Source: Asterias rubens (taxonomy: Eukaryota; Echinodermata; Asteroidea; Forcipulatida; Asteriidae). Taken from it: a stretch of DNA of 64,000 bases. Shown piece by piece: positions 19,440 to 40,943 of the stretch; within the stretch, counting starts at the first letter, position 1; each line of letters opens with the position of its first letter. The notes under the pieces are model-generated. The model did not search any database. It was given only the letters and a program-made list of their open reading frames with translations, and was not told the origin of the DNA. Position numbers and translations under genes: made by a program. Location: NCBI RefSeq assembly GCF_902459465.1, contig NW_022985694.1:372001-436000 (forward strand), read 5' to 3'.

Positions 19440-21400
19440 GAGGTATACTGCACACTGAGGCTTTGGTCAAAATTTGGTCACCTGAGACGAACCAAAGTGG
19501 CGACAATTTACGATTTCACAGAAATATTATTAATCATAAATTGTGGTTGTTATTGTGGCCTACTTCTTTCATCCATAGTTATTGTTCAAGTTCAAGATCA
19601 ACAATCCAGTGATAGGAAGTGTGCTGCATGTAGAATACTTCCCAATACTACAATGTTAACATTTTACTAGAATAAGTATTATTGCAGTCTAGTTACTGAA
19701 TCACAATTTTGTTTTGCTGCAGTCGTAAACAGACGTTAAACCAATATTTATATGGGAGATTGGGTGTTGCCAGACTGGCGTTTGCATGCAGCCAGTCAGT
19801 TTGCATGAGTTTCCATCATTGGAAAATTATTTTAAAAAAACAATGACTACCTCGTGGTCTGTGTTCTTTATACTTGCGTCATTGAGTAGTTTGTTTAGTA
19901 CCATTATTTCCCTTCAGTAAACACGAATTGTTCGTTAATAAAACACCATAAGTTGTAGACGAAAAAGAGACTTTAGGTTGTATAATGGTCGAGTTTGACG
20001 ATCCTGTTTGGGGCCGCATTTTTTTTTTTGAGTACAGAATTTCCACCCTCAAAATTTGTCCTGGTTCACTTTATTGAATCGATCTAAAAGAAGACAATCA
20101 GAGACAATCTGAAGACCACGCCACACAAGGTGATTTACATGCAACCAGTTCCACGTGATCTCCAACGAGAAGAGATCAGCAGTCACATTTCAACGTACAC
20201 ATATTTGTCTTATGGATTGTGATATAGGTTCGAGAATAGACTCGGGGTGCATGCTACCAAAGTGGTCCCGTACTCTCCAAATGTAAACGAGTGAAAAACA
20301 CCATTCTTTACATTTCGAGTTGTCCATCAAGTGGCTCTCTAACAGTACAGTGGTGGTTATATTTCACTCTTTTGGAGGGGTTTAGATCACTCCAGGACAG
20401 AGTGAGAAATCACTCAAAAAGATGCAAACTCCAATATAAAAGAGTGGAAGACCACTCGAAAAAGAGTTGTCCCTCATATGGCTCTTCAAAGAGTGTTTTC
20501 CGCTCTTCAAAGAGTGTTTTCCACTCTTATGCACTGATGTTGGCTGCCTACATCGCCTGTAAAAGTTGCCTCGTGTTACAAGATCCAAGCAATACGAAGG
20601 CTCCGGTCAGAAGTCAACCTGAAAAGACTGGGAAGAGTTTAAGCCATACCCAACCGGAATGGTAAAGGTGGTTGGTCGTCATTTGTCTATAGAGGGCTTT
20701 GTGTTACCCCCATTCGACGTCATGTTGCGTCTATGGCGTCACTTGTTTTGGAAAGGGTATAGATTCCCCAGTGCTGATTCATTTAAATCCTTGTTAATAA
20801 ACAAACCATGTTATAAAAAATAAACAATCGGTGAACTTCTAACGACAACAAACCCAAAACAAAACAAAAGTGTACAAAACAAACAAACAAACAAAATAAA
20901 CACCACAAGAAAAAAAATGACGGTTCAGTTTTGGTAAGTCTTCCCAAAAAAATGCAGTGACGATAATTCAACCCAATTCTACCTCCATGCTCGATCTGTC
21001 TAAAAAGTTACAGAAATCTATTAGGCTCCTTTGCATCACCTCATCAGTTGTGGCAATTCTTGGAATGAAAAGAAAGGTGTCCATACCAACCAAAATATTA
21101 TTAATTTTTAAATGATTGTGTCATCGGTTAAGCCTATAAGCGTTGGCAAAATATTGAGTCTGTTCCCAGGGAACATGGTAGCAGAACCATGGTGGCCAAC
21201 AGTGCCCAAATAAGGGCCTGTCATTCTGTGTCAGACACACCTTTTAGCAGCCATTGTTAGGAATCCTAAAGCTTCTAACCGGATCGATGCATCCATTGAA
21301 TAGAGCGCCCCAGAGCGCCGAACAGGCGTGAGTGATTTAGGAACTGAAGATCTGTATTGAAAGTGGAACACGTATTAGAACTCGTTCAGCAACATCAAAG
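19440..21400. other. Non-coding, with an AGAGTG/CACTCT-rich block
   Basis: No gene was recognised. From about 20290 to 20545 the sequence repeats AGAGTG and its complement CACTC(T) at short intervals (for example two copies of GCTCTTCAAAGAGTGTTTTCC-like units at 20481 and 20502). A 124-codon plus-strand frame spans 20291-20665 but is low-complexity and unmatched. Confidence 0.5.
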
Positions 21401-21740
21401 AGCTATTATTATTATTATTATTATTATTAATATTTATTCGGCCAGTGTCAAAAACAAATACATACAAGTAAAACAAAGGATAATAAGACTTCAAAAAGGT
21501 AACTTAAATACAGGGTAACTAGAGGAGCGGGATTAGACAAAAGGGTACAGGACAGGTACGGGATGTGGAGGAAGGAAGAGGAAGGGACAACAATCCATTC
21601 TAAGACGGCCAGGATAAACAAAAGCGTACTACTACACTATGACTCAAAAGCCTGCTTATCCAATCCTCGAATAGAGTATAAATAAAAAAATCACTATGAT
21701 AAACACTTAGATACTATAAAATAAACAAATATAAATATAT
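21401..21740 (-). mobile_element. Probable LINE/retroelement 3' end
   Basis: An ATT-repeat tail (21404-21430) is followed by TTTATTCGGCCAGTGTC, AAATACATACAAGTAAAAC and purine-rich sequence, the look of a non-LTR element 3' UTR read in reverse. No coding part was recognised. Confidence 0.45.
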
Positions 21741-22093
21741 ACTTTGAGTAAAACTATAAAAAAAATTTGAAGCACTAGATAGATATTTGATAGAACAATT
21801 GGCATAGTCTGTTTAGGCCTACTTATGTAATGTTGCTTGCTGAAATGATGGCATCTAGCAGTGCACTTTTCTATTTATTTTCATCGGGAGTTGGCTTTTG
21901 TCGCTCTCTTCGATCCTGTGACGTAGCCCCATTGATTAATTTGATAAGACTCAGTCATTGTTGGGTTGGCCGGCCCAAAATACAGGGATCTTTACTGTAG
22001 TCAGTAGTTTGGTGTGCAGTCAACCCTGTCTCCCTGGAATCCGGACGTCATTGTCTTTTGATATTCAACTATAATCCAACTCGGAAGATTCAA

Positions 22094-22152
22094 TGACGTC
22101 AACCCCTTCAATAACGTCATCTTTTTGCAAAACGTTTTAGGTCTATATAAAG
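22094..22152 (+). promoter_or_regulatory. TATA/CRE promoter of the protease gene
   Basis: A palindromic CRE (TGACGTCA, 22094-22101) and a second CRE-like site (AACGTCAT near 22113) precede TATATAAAG at 22144-22152. Transcription would start near 22174, giving a 5' UTR of about 100 bp before the ATG at 22276. Confidence 0.75.
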
Positions 22153-22275
22153 AGGATCAAACAAGACTTGTAGCCACAATTTGAAACTCTGTTGGAGAAG
22201 GGAGCCATAACGAAACAAAACACACAACCGAAACTTAGCTCTTTTTGTAAGCACAATCGAAAGTCCGCGTTCGAG

Positions 22276-32332
<10,057 letters not shown>

Positions 32333-32658
32333 TTTAACCTCTAAACATGAAAACTATTGTCCTATGTGTCCAACACTCTTCAATGATTGGGGGGGGGGGG
32401 TGTTGTAGTTCGGGGGTCTTTAGATCGAGCTATGGTGCTCATTTTTCATGATACATGTACAGATAAGTTTCACTAAATTACAAGGGCAGCTGACTGGGTG
32501 AAACGGGACTTTTTCTTAACCCAGAGCGTCGGCGCTGGCTTATTAGGCCCCGTCCGCCTATCTTAAGCACCGACCATCTGCAAAAAAACACCACATTCTT
32601 TAAAATGTGGCATAGCCTTCAGTCGGAGCCCATTTCGAAAAGACCCTAGAGCCTAGAC

Positions 32659-32850
<192 letters not shown>

Positions 32851-32876
32851 AGCCACTATTATTATTGTATCATTAA

Positions 32877-33256
32877 AGGCATTGGACACTATTGGTAATT
32901 ACTCAAAATAATTATTAGCATAAAACCTTTCTTGGTGACGAGTAATGGGGAGAGATTGATGGTACAAAACATTGTGAGAAACGGCTCCCTCTGAAGTGCC
33001 ATAGTTTTCGAGAAAGAAGTAATTTTCCACGAATTTGATTTCGAGACCTCAAGTTTAGAACTTGAGGTCTCGAAATCAACCATCTAAACGCACAGAACTT
33101 TGTGTGACAAGGGTGTTTTTTCTTTCATTATTATCTCGCAAGTTCGATGACCGATTGAGCTCAAATTTTCACAGGTTTGTTATTTTGTGCATATATGTTG
33201 AGATACACCAACTGTGAAGGCTAGTCTTCGACAATTACCAATAGTGTCCACTGGAT
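32877..33256. mobile_element. TTAA MITE, family A
   Basis: AGGCATTGGACACTATTGGT to ACCAATAGTGTCCACTGGAT; TTAA at 32873-32876 and 33257-33260. Confidence 0.92.
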
Positions 33257-33260
33257 TTAA

Positions 33261-33475
33261 ATGATTTTGCGTTTCGTTTATCCGTCTCGTTTTGATGTTA
33301 TTGTTGTTACTTTACGCATTGTTTTATAATTTAAATGATCTTATTACCTTCCCAGCTTACAAGCTTTGCTTTAATGGGCCATGCCTCCATACAGTTTTCA
33401 GTCTTGTTAAATCCTATTGTTTGTATTTGTATATTGTGTTTGTATGGAAATAAATGTTAATTGATTTGATTTGAT
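33261..33475 (+). mobile_element. LINE 3'-end fragment
   Basis: Non-coding tail with TTAATGGGCCATGCCTCC, TTTGTATTTGTATATTG and GGAAATAAATGTTAATTG, then TTGATTTGATTTGATG. This is typical of a non-LTR 3' UTR with a short TTGAT-type tail. Confidence 0.55.
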
Positions 33476-33857
33476 GAACATGTTGCCTTGAATCGGTCGA
33501 GTTGGTCTTTGAAAAAGCGTTTGTAACCGTTTGTTATCAAATGCATAATGGTTAGAAAGATGTTGTAAAAGTAGAATACAAAGATCCACACAAACATGCC
33601 TCAAAATTGCACGGTTTTCCTTTTACATCGTCGGATAACACGGTCCGCCATTTATGGGAGTCAAATTTTTGGCTCCCATAAATGCCGACCGTGTTAGTTC
33701 TCAAAGTAAAAGGAAAACCACGCAATTTCGAGGCAATTTTGTGTGGATCATTGTATTCTACTTTTACAACATCTTTCTAACCATTATGCATTTAATATCA
33801 AACGTTTACAAGTGCTGTTTATAGACCAACTCGTCCGATCCAAGGCAACGTGTTCCT
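33476..33857. mobile_element. TTAA MITE, family E
   Basis: GAACATGTTGCCTTGAATCG to CAAGGCAACGTGTTCCT with TTAA at 33858-33861. The inner hairpin CCATTTATGGGAGTCAAA/TTTGGCTCCCATAAATG is well conserved. The left TTAA is not seen. Confidence 0.87.
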
Positions 33858-33869
33858 TTAACTTTGACC

Positions 33870-35145
33870 ACATTATGGATTTCCTAAACAGTGCTAGGCT
33901 CTCTAATTGATTTACACTATTTCTTGTACCATGTATATATAATGCATAATAAAAAAAATATTCAAGCCTTGCGAAAACTTTTTGAGGAGCTGGTCTCCTT
34001 GATATCGTATTAGTGGATTTTAATTTAACCGTTTGTATGACTATTTTTTAAATAAAATTATGTCTTTCGTAAATTTAAATGAATCTTGAATTCTCAACTT
34101 CTTGCCCCATTTTCCAGCCAGTCGAAATCGTTATTTGCAATTATTTTATCACTAAGGATAGGTAAAAATCATAACCACTAAACGTGTACAATGTTTTCAT
34201 ATCGGGACACTTTTGAGGGATCTTTGTTGGTAATTAAGTTACAATATTCCTGTAAACTTAAACAAACAACTTATATCAGCCATTGTAAAAAACAAGTTGG
34301 TAGTCTATCGGGAAAACAATTTATAGTGGTTTTTTGACACAAATGAAAAAAAGTTAGAAACCACAAGCAAAGATTTGTTCAGTTAAAAAAAAAATCACAA
34401 TTCATTTAAAAAACAAAACAAAACATGATTTACAAAATAAAACAACCAATCAAAACCAATAAATTGTTCAGTAGAACAATAATAGGCCTAATTATCCAAG
34501 TTGGATTTTGTATTAACTTTTTGGGGGGAGAGAGAGATTGCCATGATGGACGGAATTCACCCGAGACTTCCCTATAAAAGCTTACTACGAATGATATAAA
34601 TGATATAGGCTACATGTACATGTAATACATTACATGCTTTGAACTTTGCTCTAGAATGGGCACACCAATCTGCTTAGGGGCACTTGGGGGGAAAAACAAT
34701 TTGTATTGAAACCTTGCAAAGGGCAACACGGCAAAAAGCAAAACGCACCGTGGGGTTATATCGAGGCCCGCTACTATGTATATAGACTTGGGAAACATTC
34801 ATTCATACAACATATAATTTCCATATCAAAGATGAAAATACAGAAGTGCATGCATGCAATATACAATTACGCTGAGTAAACTAACAAAATAGGCTTACAA
34901 AATAATGGCCATACATGTATACAGGTACATGTAATAAACAAGAACTTAAAGAGGAAGTGGTTATCATGGACTGGGGCAAATCCAGGAAAAAACAGAGCTT
35001 GAGGAGAGACTGATGCCTTACAGGACAGAAAAATGGACAAACAAACGGACAACAACAATACAAAAACGAACAATAAAATAAATTAACGTTTGTGTAGAGA
35101 AGGGGTTGGTAAAAAGGGAGAAGAAAAATAAACTAATAAGGAGAA
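33870..35145. other. AT-rich non-coding interval
   Basis: No exon, RNA gene or repeat with clear ends was recognised between the protease gene and the next MITE. Confidence 0.5.
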
Positions 35146-35152
35146 CGTTTAA

Positions 35153-35519
35153 AGCCATTACACACTTTCGGTAAACAGTAGTGTCCAAGTCCCACACTTT
35201 GTGTATCGCAACTTATATACATGTATAAAATAACAAACCTGTGAAAAATTAGGCTCAATCGGTCATCGGAGTCGGGAGAAAATAACGGGAAAACCCACTC
35301 TTGTTTCCGCGCGTTTCGCCGTGTCATGACATGCGTTTAAAATAAATCCGTAATTCTCGCTGTCGAGAATTGATATTGTTTCAATGTTTTCTCAAAAGTA
35401 AAGCATTTCATGGAACAATATTTCAAGAGAAGTCTTTCACTATTACCTTCTGTAAACCCTGTAAATTATTTGTAAATCTGTGAACTTTTTGTTGTATGTA
35501 CCGAAAGTGTATAATGGCT
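35153..35519. mobile_element. TTAA MITE, family B
   Basis: AGCCATTACACACTTTCGGT to TACCGAAAGTGTATAATGGCT-type right end, with TTAA at 35149-35152 and 35520-35523. This is the cleanest family B copy. Confidence 0.92.
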
Positions 35520-35723
35520 TTAAGTGTGAGAATAAACGAAATAATGTATACAAGTGAAAGGATAAAGCAAGGAAAACTTAGAAAACCGGCGACATGGCTA
35601 ACGATAAATACTGGCACGAAACTAAAAAGAAATTTGTGTGGTTTGTGGTCAGTCTTTTCTTGGAATGAACTTTGCTTTTATATTATACAAACTAATCATG
35701 GCAAGAGATTTTATATTATACAC

Positions 35724-35880
35724 ATAATGAATGTTTATGAGTGCAATGGTGCGAATATGTTCATGAGTTGAAAGATGGAATGTTCTATTCAACGAGGCGG
35801 AGCCGAGTTGAATGGAACATTCCAGCTTTCAACGAATGAACATATTCGAACCATTGCACGAATGAAAAACATTCATTATT
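35724..35880. repeat. Long imperfect hairpin, 157 bp
   Basis: The arm ATAATGAATGTTTATGAGTG...GGAATGTTCTATTCAAC is inverted as TTGAATGGAACATTCC...GTGCAATGGTTCG/AACATTCATTAT around a short GC-rich centre near 35795-35806. It is probably a foldback element. Confidence 0.85.
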
Positions 35881-36050
35881 TGTTTTATATAACATCCAAG
35901 TAGAACTTTGTCATTTTGATTGAAAGAAACAACTTTCAAAACAAACAATTTCAACTGTAGAAGCCGAATGCTAGTAATTTTACTATGCCTTCTTGCAGTA
36001 ACACCTGCTGCGTTACCAAAGACACGCGCACGCAGTGATGTTTTTACTCA

Positions 36051-36135
36051 GCTTTTTCGTTCCATCCGAAAAGTACCATTGCACGCTGGCAGCGTGCCAG
36101 CGTGCAATGGTACTTTTCGGATGGAACGAAAAAGC
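36051..36135. repeat. Perfect 41-bp palindrome with 3-nt loop
   Basis: The arms 36051-36091 and 36095-36135 are exact reverse complements around GCG. It shares the motif ACCATTGCACG with the hairpin 170 bp upstream, so both may be parts of one foldback element. Confidence 0.95.
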
Positions 36136-36482
36136 ACGGCGAGTGACTCAGCGTGCAATGGTACTTTTATTTGCTATCACGTGACGGACAATCCTCCAAT
36201 CAAATGGCAAGGATCTGCTTGGGTGTTATATAAAAAACAATAAATTATAGACAAATTTGTTATATTACATGATACATGATTATGAATATGATGGTGCGTA
36301 AAATCCATAACACTTTTATAACATAAACCATTTCAGTGTGGTAAAATGTTGTACAATGCACTTGAGGTGCTGCATGGCTCACCCTTGGGAGAAAGGGGGC
36401 GGGGTCCACAAAACTCAAGACCGTAGGTTTTTTGCAAGACGAGAATCGTGATGAGAAAAAACTTGCTTCTGACACAGTTTAA

Positions 36483-36847
36483 AGACACCTTTGGTAATTG
36501 TCAATAACCAGTACTCTCACATCCTAACATAAATTATAGCATAAAATCACAAAACTTGTAAAAATCTGGGCTCATTGGTCATCGTATTTGCAACAGAACA
36601 AGAACAAAGAAAAGCACCCTTGTTGAATTATTTTGTGTGCTTTCAGATGCACAATGAAAGGTTTCAACTGGTATCGTTTATTATTTGAGTGAGAAATTAC
36701 CTTTCTCAAAACTACGTTACTTCTGAGGGAGCCATAGCCATTTCTAACAATGTTTCAAACTACCAACAGCACTCCATTGCTCGTTACCAAGTAAGTTGTC
36801 ATAATAACAATTATTTGGAGTAATTACCAATATTTTTCAGTTCCTTT
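36483..36847. mobile_element. Degraded TTAA MITE, family A
   Basis: Begins AGACACCTTTGGTAATTGTC after TTAA (36479-36482) and ends GTAATTACCAATATTTTTCA. The interior keeps CTCACATCCTAACATAAATT and GAGGGAGCC landmarks. Confidence 0.8.
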
Positions 36848-37065
36848 TAGACAAGCTTTGAACATAATTTGCTTTTGTTCAATACATTAAACATCAAGCC
36901 TCAAGGCAATTCAGTTGAACCAGCATGAGATTGCCGGGTATGTCTGGCCGTGAGTTTACTTGCCCAACACTAAAATCACTGGCCTCGGCAGGCCTGTGGT
37001 CCAGGGTAAATTTCGAGCCCTTTGTTGGGATAAATATCAACTACTGAGTACTTTAACCGATTTAC

Positions 37066-38513
37066 TCATTTGATTTGATTCAGCCCTAGTACACTAGGTA
37101 TAAAATCCCCAAGTTCCACAAAGTCAGCGATAACGATATTGATTCCTCGTGGTCCTATGCCCTTATCTTTTAAGAAATACTGTACATTCTTAATGGCTAT
37201 AGGTCCGAAGACGTCTAGTAACGACCGGTTGATATATTGCAAGATAGTTGTCCCTGTTGGGGTGAGAACTCCCTGGTTGACTTGAAACTTCCCGTAAGGT
37301 CTCCCGCGGGTGAAATGAGCCTCAAGGAGATTGACCATCTTGGGAGCTTCTGTAACGTTTGGCCAGACGGACGGCATGAAGCCCCCAGGCCACAGCATTG
37401 GATTCTGCTGGGTGGTACTGTCATGGTGGTAGAACACTAAAACCTGAACCCCTCTATCCCAAAGAACATTCAGGGCAGCAGTTTCGATGTCAATGAGCGG
37501 GCACAGCTTGGAGTCGAACACGCTTATGAGTGTTGCGACCAACTGGTCGTGATCGCTGGCACTCATATCATACAAATGATTGAAGTCTAGGAATATGACC
37601 TCCTTAGGATGATCGTCGAGCCAGGTTTTGATATCCAGTAAGCAGCTGCCGACCTCTGCCCCGAAGAGCCCGTGGACGAAATACAACTCTGATTTCCCTT
37701 TCCATGTGGAGACACGGAGATCAAAGTAACGTATCCCGTGATCCAACTGTTGATTGAAGGTGAGACTCTGTGTGACCGACCAGTTGTAGACGATCTTTTT
37801 GGCCATGTTACCGAATGTGGAGACGAGGTTGCGCACTGTGTCTGGTGAGCTAGGTGAGACTGGGGACGTCATGTCCAGGGAATAACTAAATGAATCGTGT
37901 GATCCTGAAACAAAAAACTATCGTCATGTAAAATATATGTTTGCTATTAAAAGGCTGCAGTGACATCATGTGGGCACTGAACATGAGCAGGGACTGTTTC
38001 TGACAATGAATTTCTACACACTACACGTATATTTTGATTATTTTTCCACAGATCCCGCTGGAGGGGGGGGGGTAAGTAGTCAAGCATGGTAGTACTAGTA
38101 GTACAGCAGTCTAATAGTTCGAAGAATGCACTTCTTGAATCTATTCTTAGAATTGCCTTGGTTTGGATCCCATCCCATAAAACTTAAATATAAAAGGGAT
38201 CATGTAATTTGCAACCCACCCTCTCCTCTGGACTGCAGAGTGCAGTAAATGATTGTGTTTACATGAGAAAACATCAAGGATTGAGAATTGCAAGGTGCAA
38301 GATGCATGGATGAGTAGAGTAGTCCTGTAGTATTACAATGAGAAGTACGTAGTGTGTACTCTTCAATCATGATTAATGTGTATTTTTGTACCAACCTGGA
38401 ATTGCAATATTTTTCAGCGGTTCACATAAAAGACTCTCCGGCAGCTTTGACATCCAGTCGGAGTTTTTTGCGCCATTTTCAAGCTTTGAAGCTTCACCAG
38501 TCGTCGAAGCCAT
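37066..38513 (-). CDS. PLCXD-type PI-PLC X-domain protein
   Basis: Two minus-strand exons: 38513-38396 (118 nt, from MASTTGEASKLENG to LKNIAIP) and 37904-37066 (839 nt). They join through a split Gly codon to give 318 residues, close to vertebrate PLCXD1-3 (about 320). The catalytic-type blocks are GSHDSFSYSLD (first His, right at the splice junction), GIRYFDLRVS and ELYFVHGLFG (second His), followed by EVIFLDFNHLY, QVLVFYHH, VLTPTGTTI and INIVIADFVELGDF. No signal peptide, so the product is cytosolic. It is a predicted phosphodiesterase; substrate not shown. The paralogue cannot be decided, so no symbol is given. The start codon is the first ATG, preceded by CCAAATA, and the gene is head to head with the C1orf74-like gene. 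Confidence 0.93.
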
Positions 38514-38663
38514 TATTTGGGTCTTGGATAGTAGTAATAATAGGATAGTTTTCTGCTCACAAAAGCTCTCAGCAGGACGGTGAATCTGCTTTTCCGCTCA
38601 AAACCAAACAGAGGGCTCTGCTATTGAACTCTTGAGGGCGCCATGTGTTTACAAGAATAATTA

Positions 38664-38792
38664 GGCCGTGTCCGAAACGACGACTTCGGCTACAGCTACG
38701 TCTAGATCAGCGCGTCTACCAGTGTTGAAGAATAGGCAGACGCGCGCGATCTAGCCGTAGCTGTAGCCGAAGTCGCCGTTTCGGACACGGCC
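38664..38792. mobile_element. Foldback MITE with TA flanks
   Basis: GGCCGTGTCCGAAACGACGA at the left is inverted at the right as CGCCGTTTCGGACACGGCC; the arms extend about 57 bp with few mismatches. TA occurs on both sides (38662-38663, 38793-38794), consistent with a Tc1/mariner-type target. It lies about 150 bp upstream of the PLCXD ATG, in the presumed shared promoter. Confidence 0.87.
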
Positions 38793-39493
38793 TAAGTATC
38801 CAAAGTAAGTGTATTTAAGGCTTCCTCAAGTTTACCTTCTATACATCCAATGTAACAATATCGACCCATTCTGTGTCATTATTTTGTGGAAGATTAACAG
38901 ACATGGAGCAGTGCAGGCTAGGTCCACGGAGGATCCCTCTAGGAGGAGGCGAATGCAGCTGCTCTGCTGCAACGGCGTGAAACCGATATATATAAGTGAA
39001 GAGAGGACTAGGGGTAGTTTAAACCATTACACGGCGATTAATACTTCGGATACTTCTTCGTGTTAATTGTTGATAAACAACAAGTGAAGTGTGCGATGGG
39101 GACCAAAGATCGTATAGCGCCGCGTATGGGGACTGCTCTCTACCTCCTTGGTCTAGTGGAAAGGCAGGAGAACCTTTTGAGAGGAACCAAACTTAGCAAA
39201 AGAAAATGTAGCAATGGAGGTAATTCGGTATGATTTTAACAGCCTGAACTATATTCTTTATTGACTGTACTGTATGTATGCACATTAATTAACAATTTGG
39301 TTGTTTGGATTGGATTGGATTACTCCTTTTTTTGAGAAAAAAAATACAAAAGTTTCAAGCCGAGGGGGCGGGGCCTGAATTTTGAACGTATTTACAGACT
39401 GAAAATAATCTTTTAATTTAAAGTAAGAATGCAGAATCTTAAAAGTCCGGTTATTTCAAGGGAATTTAGTGATAGTTTTATTATATAGTTAAT

Positions 39494-39636
39494 ATAGAAT
39501 ACAGGGCCACATTAGATTTACCTACTTCTAGAAACTATAGTTTCTAGAAGTAAGATTAACCCAGTGCTCCCGGCAGTGCTTCAACTGGCACTAGTAGTAG
39601 GCCACGGTTGGGGTTAGGGGAGGCCCTGTATTCTAT
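39494..39636. repeat. Inverted repeat with internal palindrome
   Basis: ATAGAATACAGGGCC is inverted as GGCCCTGTATTCTAT. Inside lies a perfect palindrome, CTTCTAGAAACTATAGTTTC and onward, at about 39526-39553. Probably a short foldback element. Confidence 0.85.
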
Positions 39637-40082
39637 AGTTACTCCTAAGTATTTATTTAGTAATTTATAGTAGTGTGAGTGTGGGATATTGTTACATCTC
39701 TTTTTACCCGTTGTTTTGTCGGTGACTCAGTCCTGAGACCTGAGTGACTGCTAAGATAAAGAATAATATGAGAGCAAATGATGATGACCAAAACTGTCAG
39801 ACAGATCCTGTTGAATAACTCAAAAACCTGACAATGCGTGCAATTTTTGTGATTGTCCACAAAGTTCAAATGGTACAAAATTGTGTTCTTTCCCCTTTAT
39901 TTTTATAATGTTATGATTGTACCCCAATGTACAGTACTCTCTACATCATGTACATGGTCAATGTCTTCTTTCTTTTCATTTACAGGTTCCCCAGATTACA
40001 CGGGATAAATTAAAGCTTTGCAATTGCACTGAACTTGAAAAAGGATTTTGGGTTGCTCCCTGTCAAAAGCAGATTTTTTGGA

Positions 40083-40925
40083 ATGTCTTCTTCAGCAGAG
40101 CACATCATAAAACGGCATCTGACGAAAACTGCCCGCAAAAACTGGCAAAGCATACTCGATGACATCAAAGCCGTCTGCGATGGAATCAAGCCTAGTTTAC
40201 TTTACGACTACTCCCGTATGGATCCCATTGAGCTCTCTAAGATGGTGATCGAGCTTTCATCCTCCTGCCGCTCAGATACTTTTAAAAAGCAGCTAAAAGT
40301 CTTGCGTCTTGGAGAAGACACATTCCTTGCCAATATCCCTCATTTGCAAGCAGTACTACAAGAGACTCATCAATTTCTTGGGGAGGATGGCAGACATGTT
40401 GGAGTCGATGTTTCAGCTGATTTGGAACGACCTAGACTCCTGCACCCCGAGGCTTGCCGACAACTCCAGGATCATGTTGCAGATGTTTTGTCACAGCTCA
40501 GCGGAAGCGACAGCAAGATGGAGAGAGTCTTGGGGCTCGATCCAAATAAGGATTGGAACTTCTCAACGATGTTTGGAGCACTGATCGGCTACCCAGTGCT
40601 TTACTGGTACAAAGAATGCACAGGGATTGATTCAAATTGTCTGTCGTTTGTACCCCTATGTGTGTATACTGTGCAGATCACTCCGGACCAAAAGACATCA
40701 ACAGAGAAATCTAACTTTTCATCCACTCAAGGAGATGAGGCACGTGCAATCCGAGGCACTCAAGTCTCAAGAAACCAACACTCTGTATACAGCTTCAGCG
40801 TTCCCCAAGAACTTGTACATCACTTTGAGGGTGGTATTGATAATTGGTTCAAGAGACTTCAGGAAACACACAGTAATCTGGAACTGACTCATAGTTTAGT
40901 GACATTGCCTGCAGTAGCCCTGTGA
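40083..40925 (+). CDS. C1orf74-like UPF0739/DUF4504 protein
   Basis: An intronless coding region of 280 residues starting at ATG 40083. An in-frame TAA at 40011 and a splice acceptor (TTTACAG) ending at 39985 show that this exon begins with 5' UTR. Visible blocks are NWQSILDDIKAVCDG, LLYDYSRMDP, WNFSTMFGALIGYPVLYWY and NCLSFVPLCVYTV. The GYPVLYW and NCLS blocks match the UPF0739 (C1orf74) family as I remember it; its function is unknown. Human C1orf74 is about 270 residues. No signal peptide or membrane segment. Upstream 5' UTR exon(s) may lie near 38.9-39.2 kb (a donor-like GGAG/GTAATT near 39219). The identity is recognition, not a search. Confidence 0.78.
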   Translation: MSSSAEHIIKRHLTKTARKNWQSILDDIKAVCDGIKPSLLYDYSRMDPIELSKMVIELSSSCRSDTFKKQLKVLRLGEDTFLANIPHLQAVLQETHQFLGEDGRHVGVDVSADLERPRLLHPEACRQLQDHVADVLSQLSGSDSKMERVLGLDPNKDWNFSTMFGALIGYPVLYWYKECTGIDSNCLSFVPLCVYTVQITPDQKTSTEKSNFSSTQGDEARAIRGTQVSRNQHSVYSFSVPQELVHHFEGGIDNWFKRLQETHSNLELTHSLVTLPAVAL

Positions 40926-40943
40926 ATGATATCTTACAGTGCT

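Noticed and set aside
20291-20665. 124-codon plus-strand frame as a gene
   Set aside because: It has no upstream splice or promoter evidence, its residue content follows the repeated AGAGTG motif, and no domain is visible.
35920-36243. 107-codon plus-strand frame with a signal-peptide-like start
   Set aside because: It runs straight through a perfect 41-bp palindrome, has no homologous-looking domain, and its hydrophobic stretch alone is weak evidence.
40035-40082. Upstream start for the C1orf74-like protein
   Set aside because: The frame opens at TTG; the first in-frame ATG is 40083, and the upstream sequence is 5' UTR after a splice acceptor.
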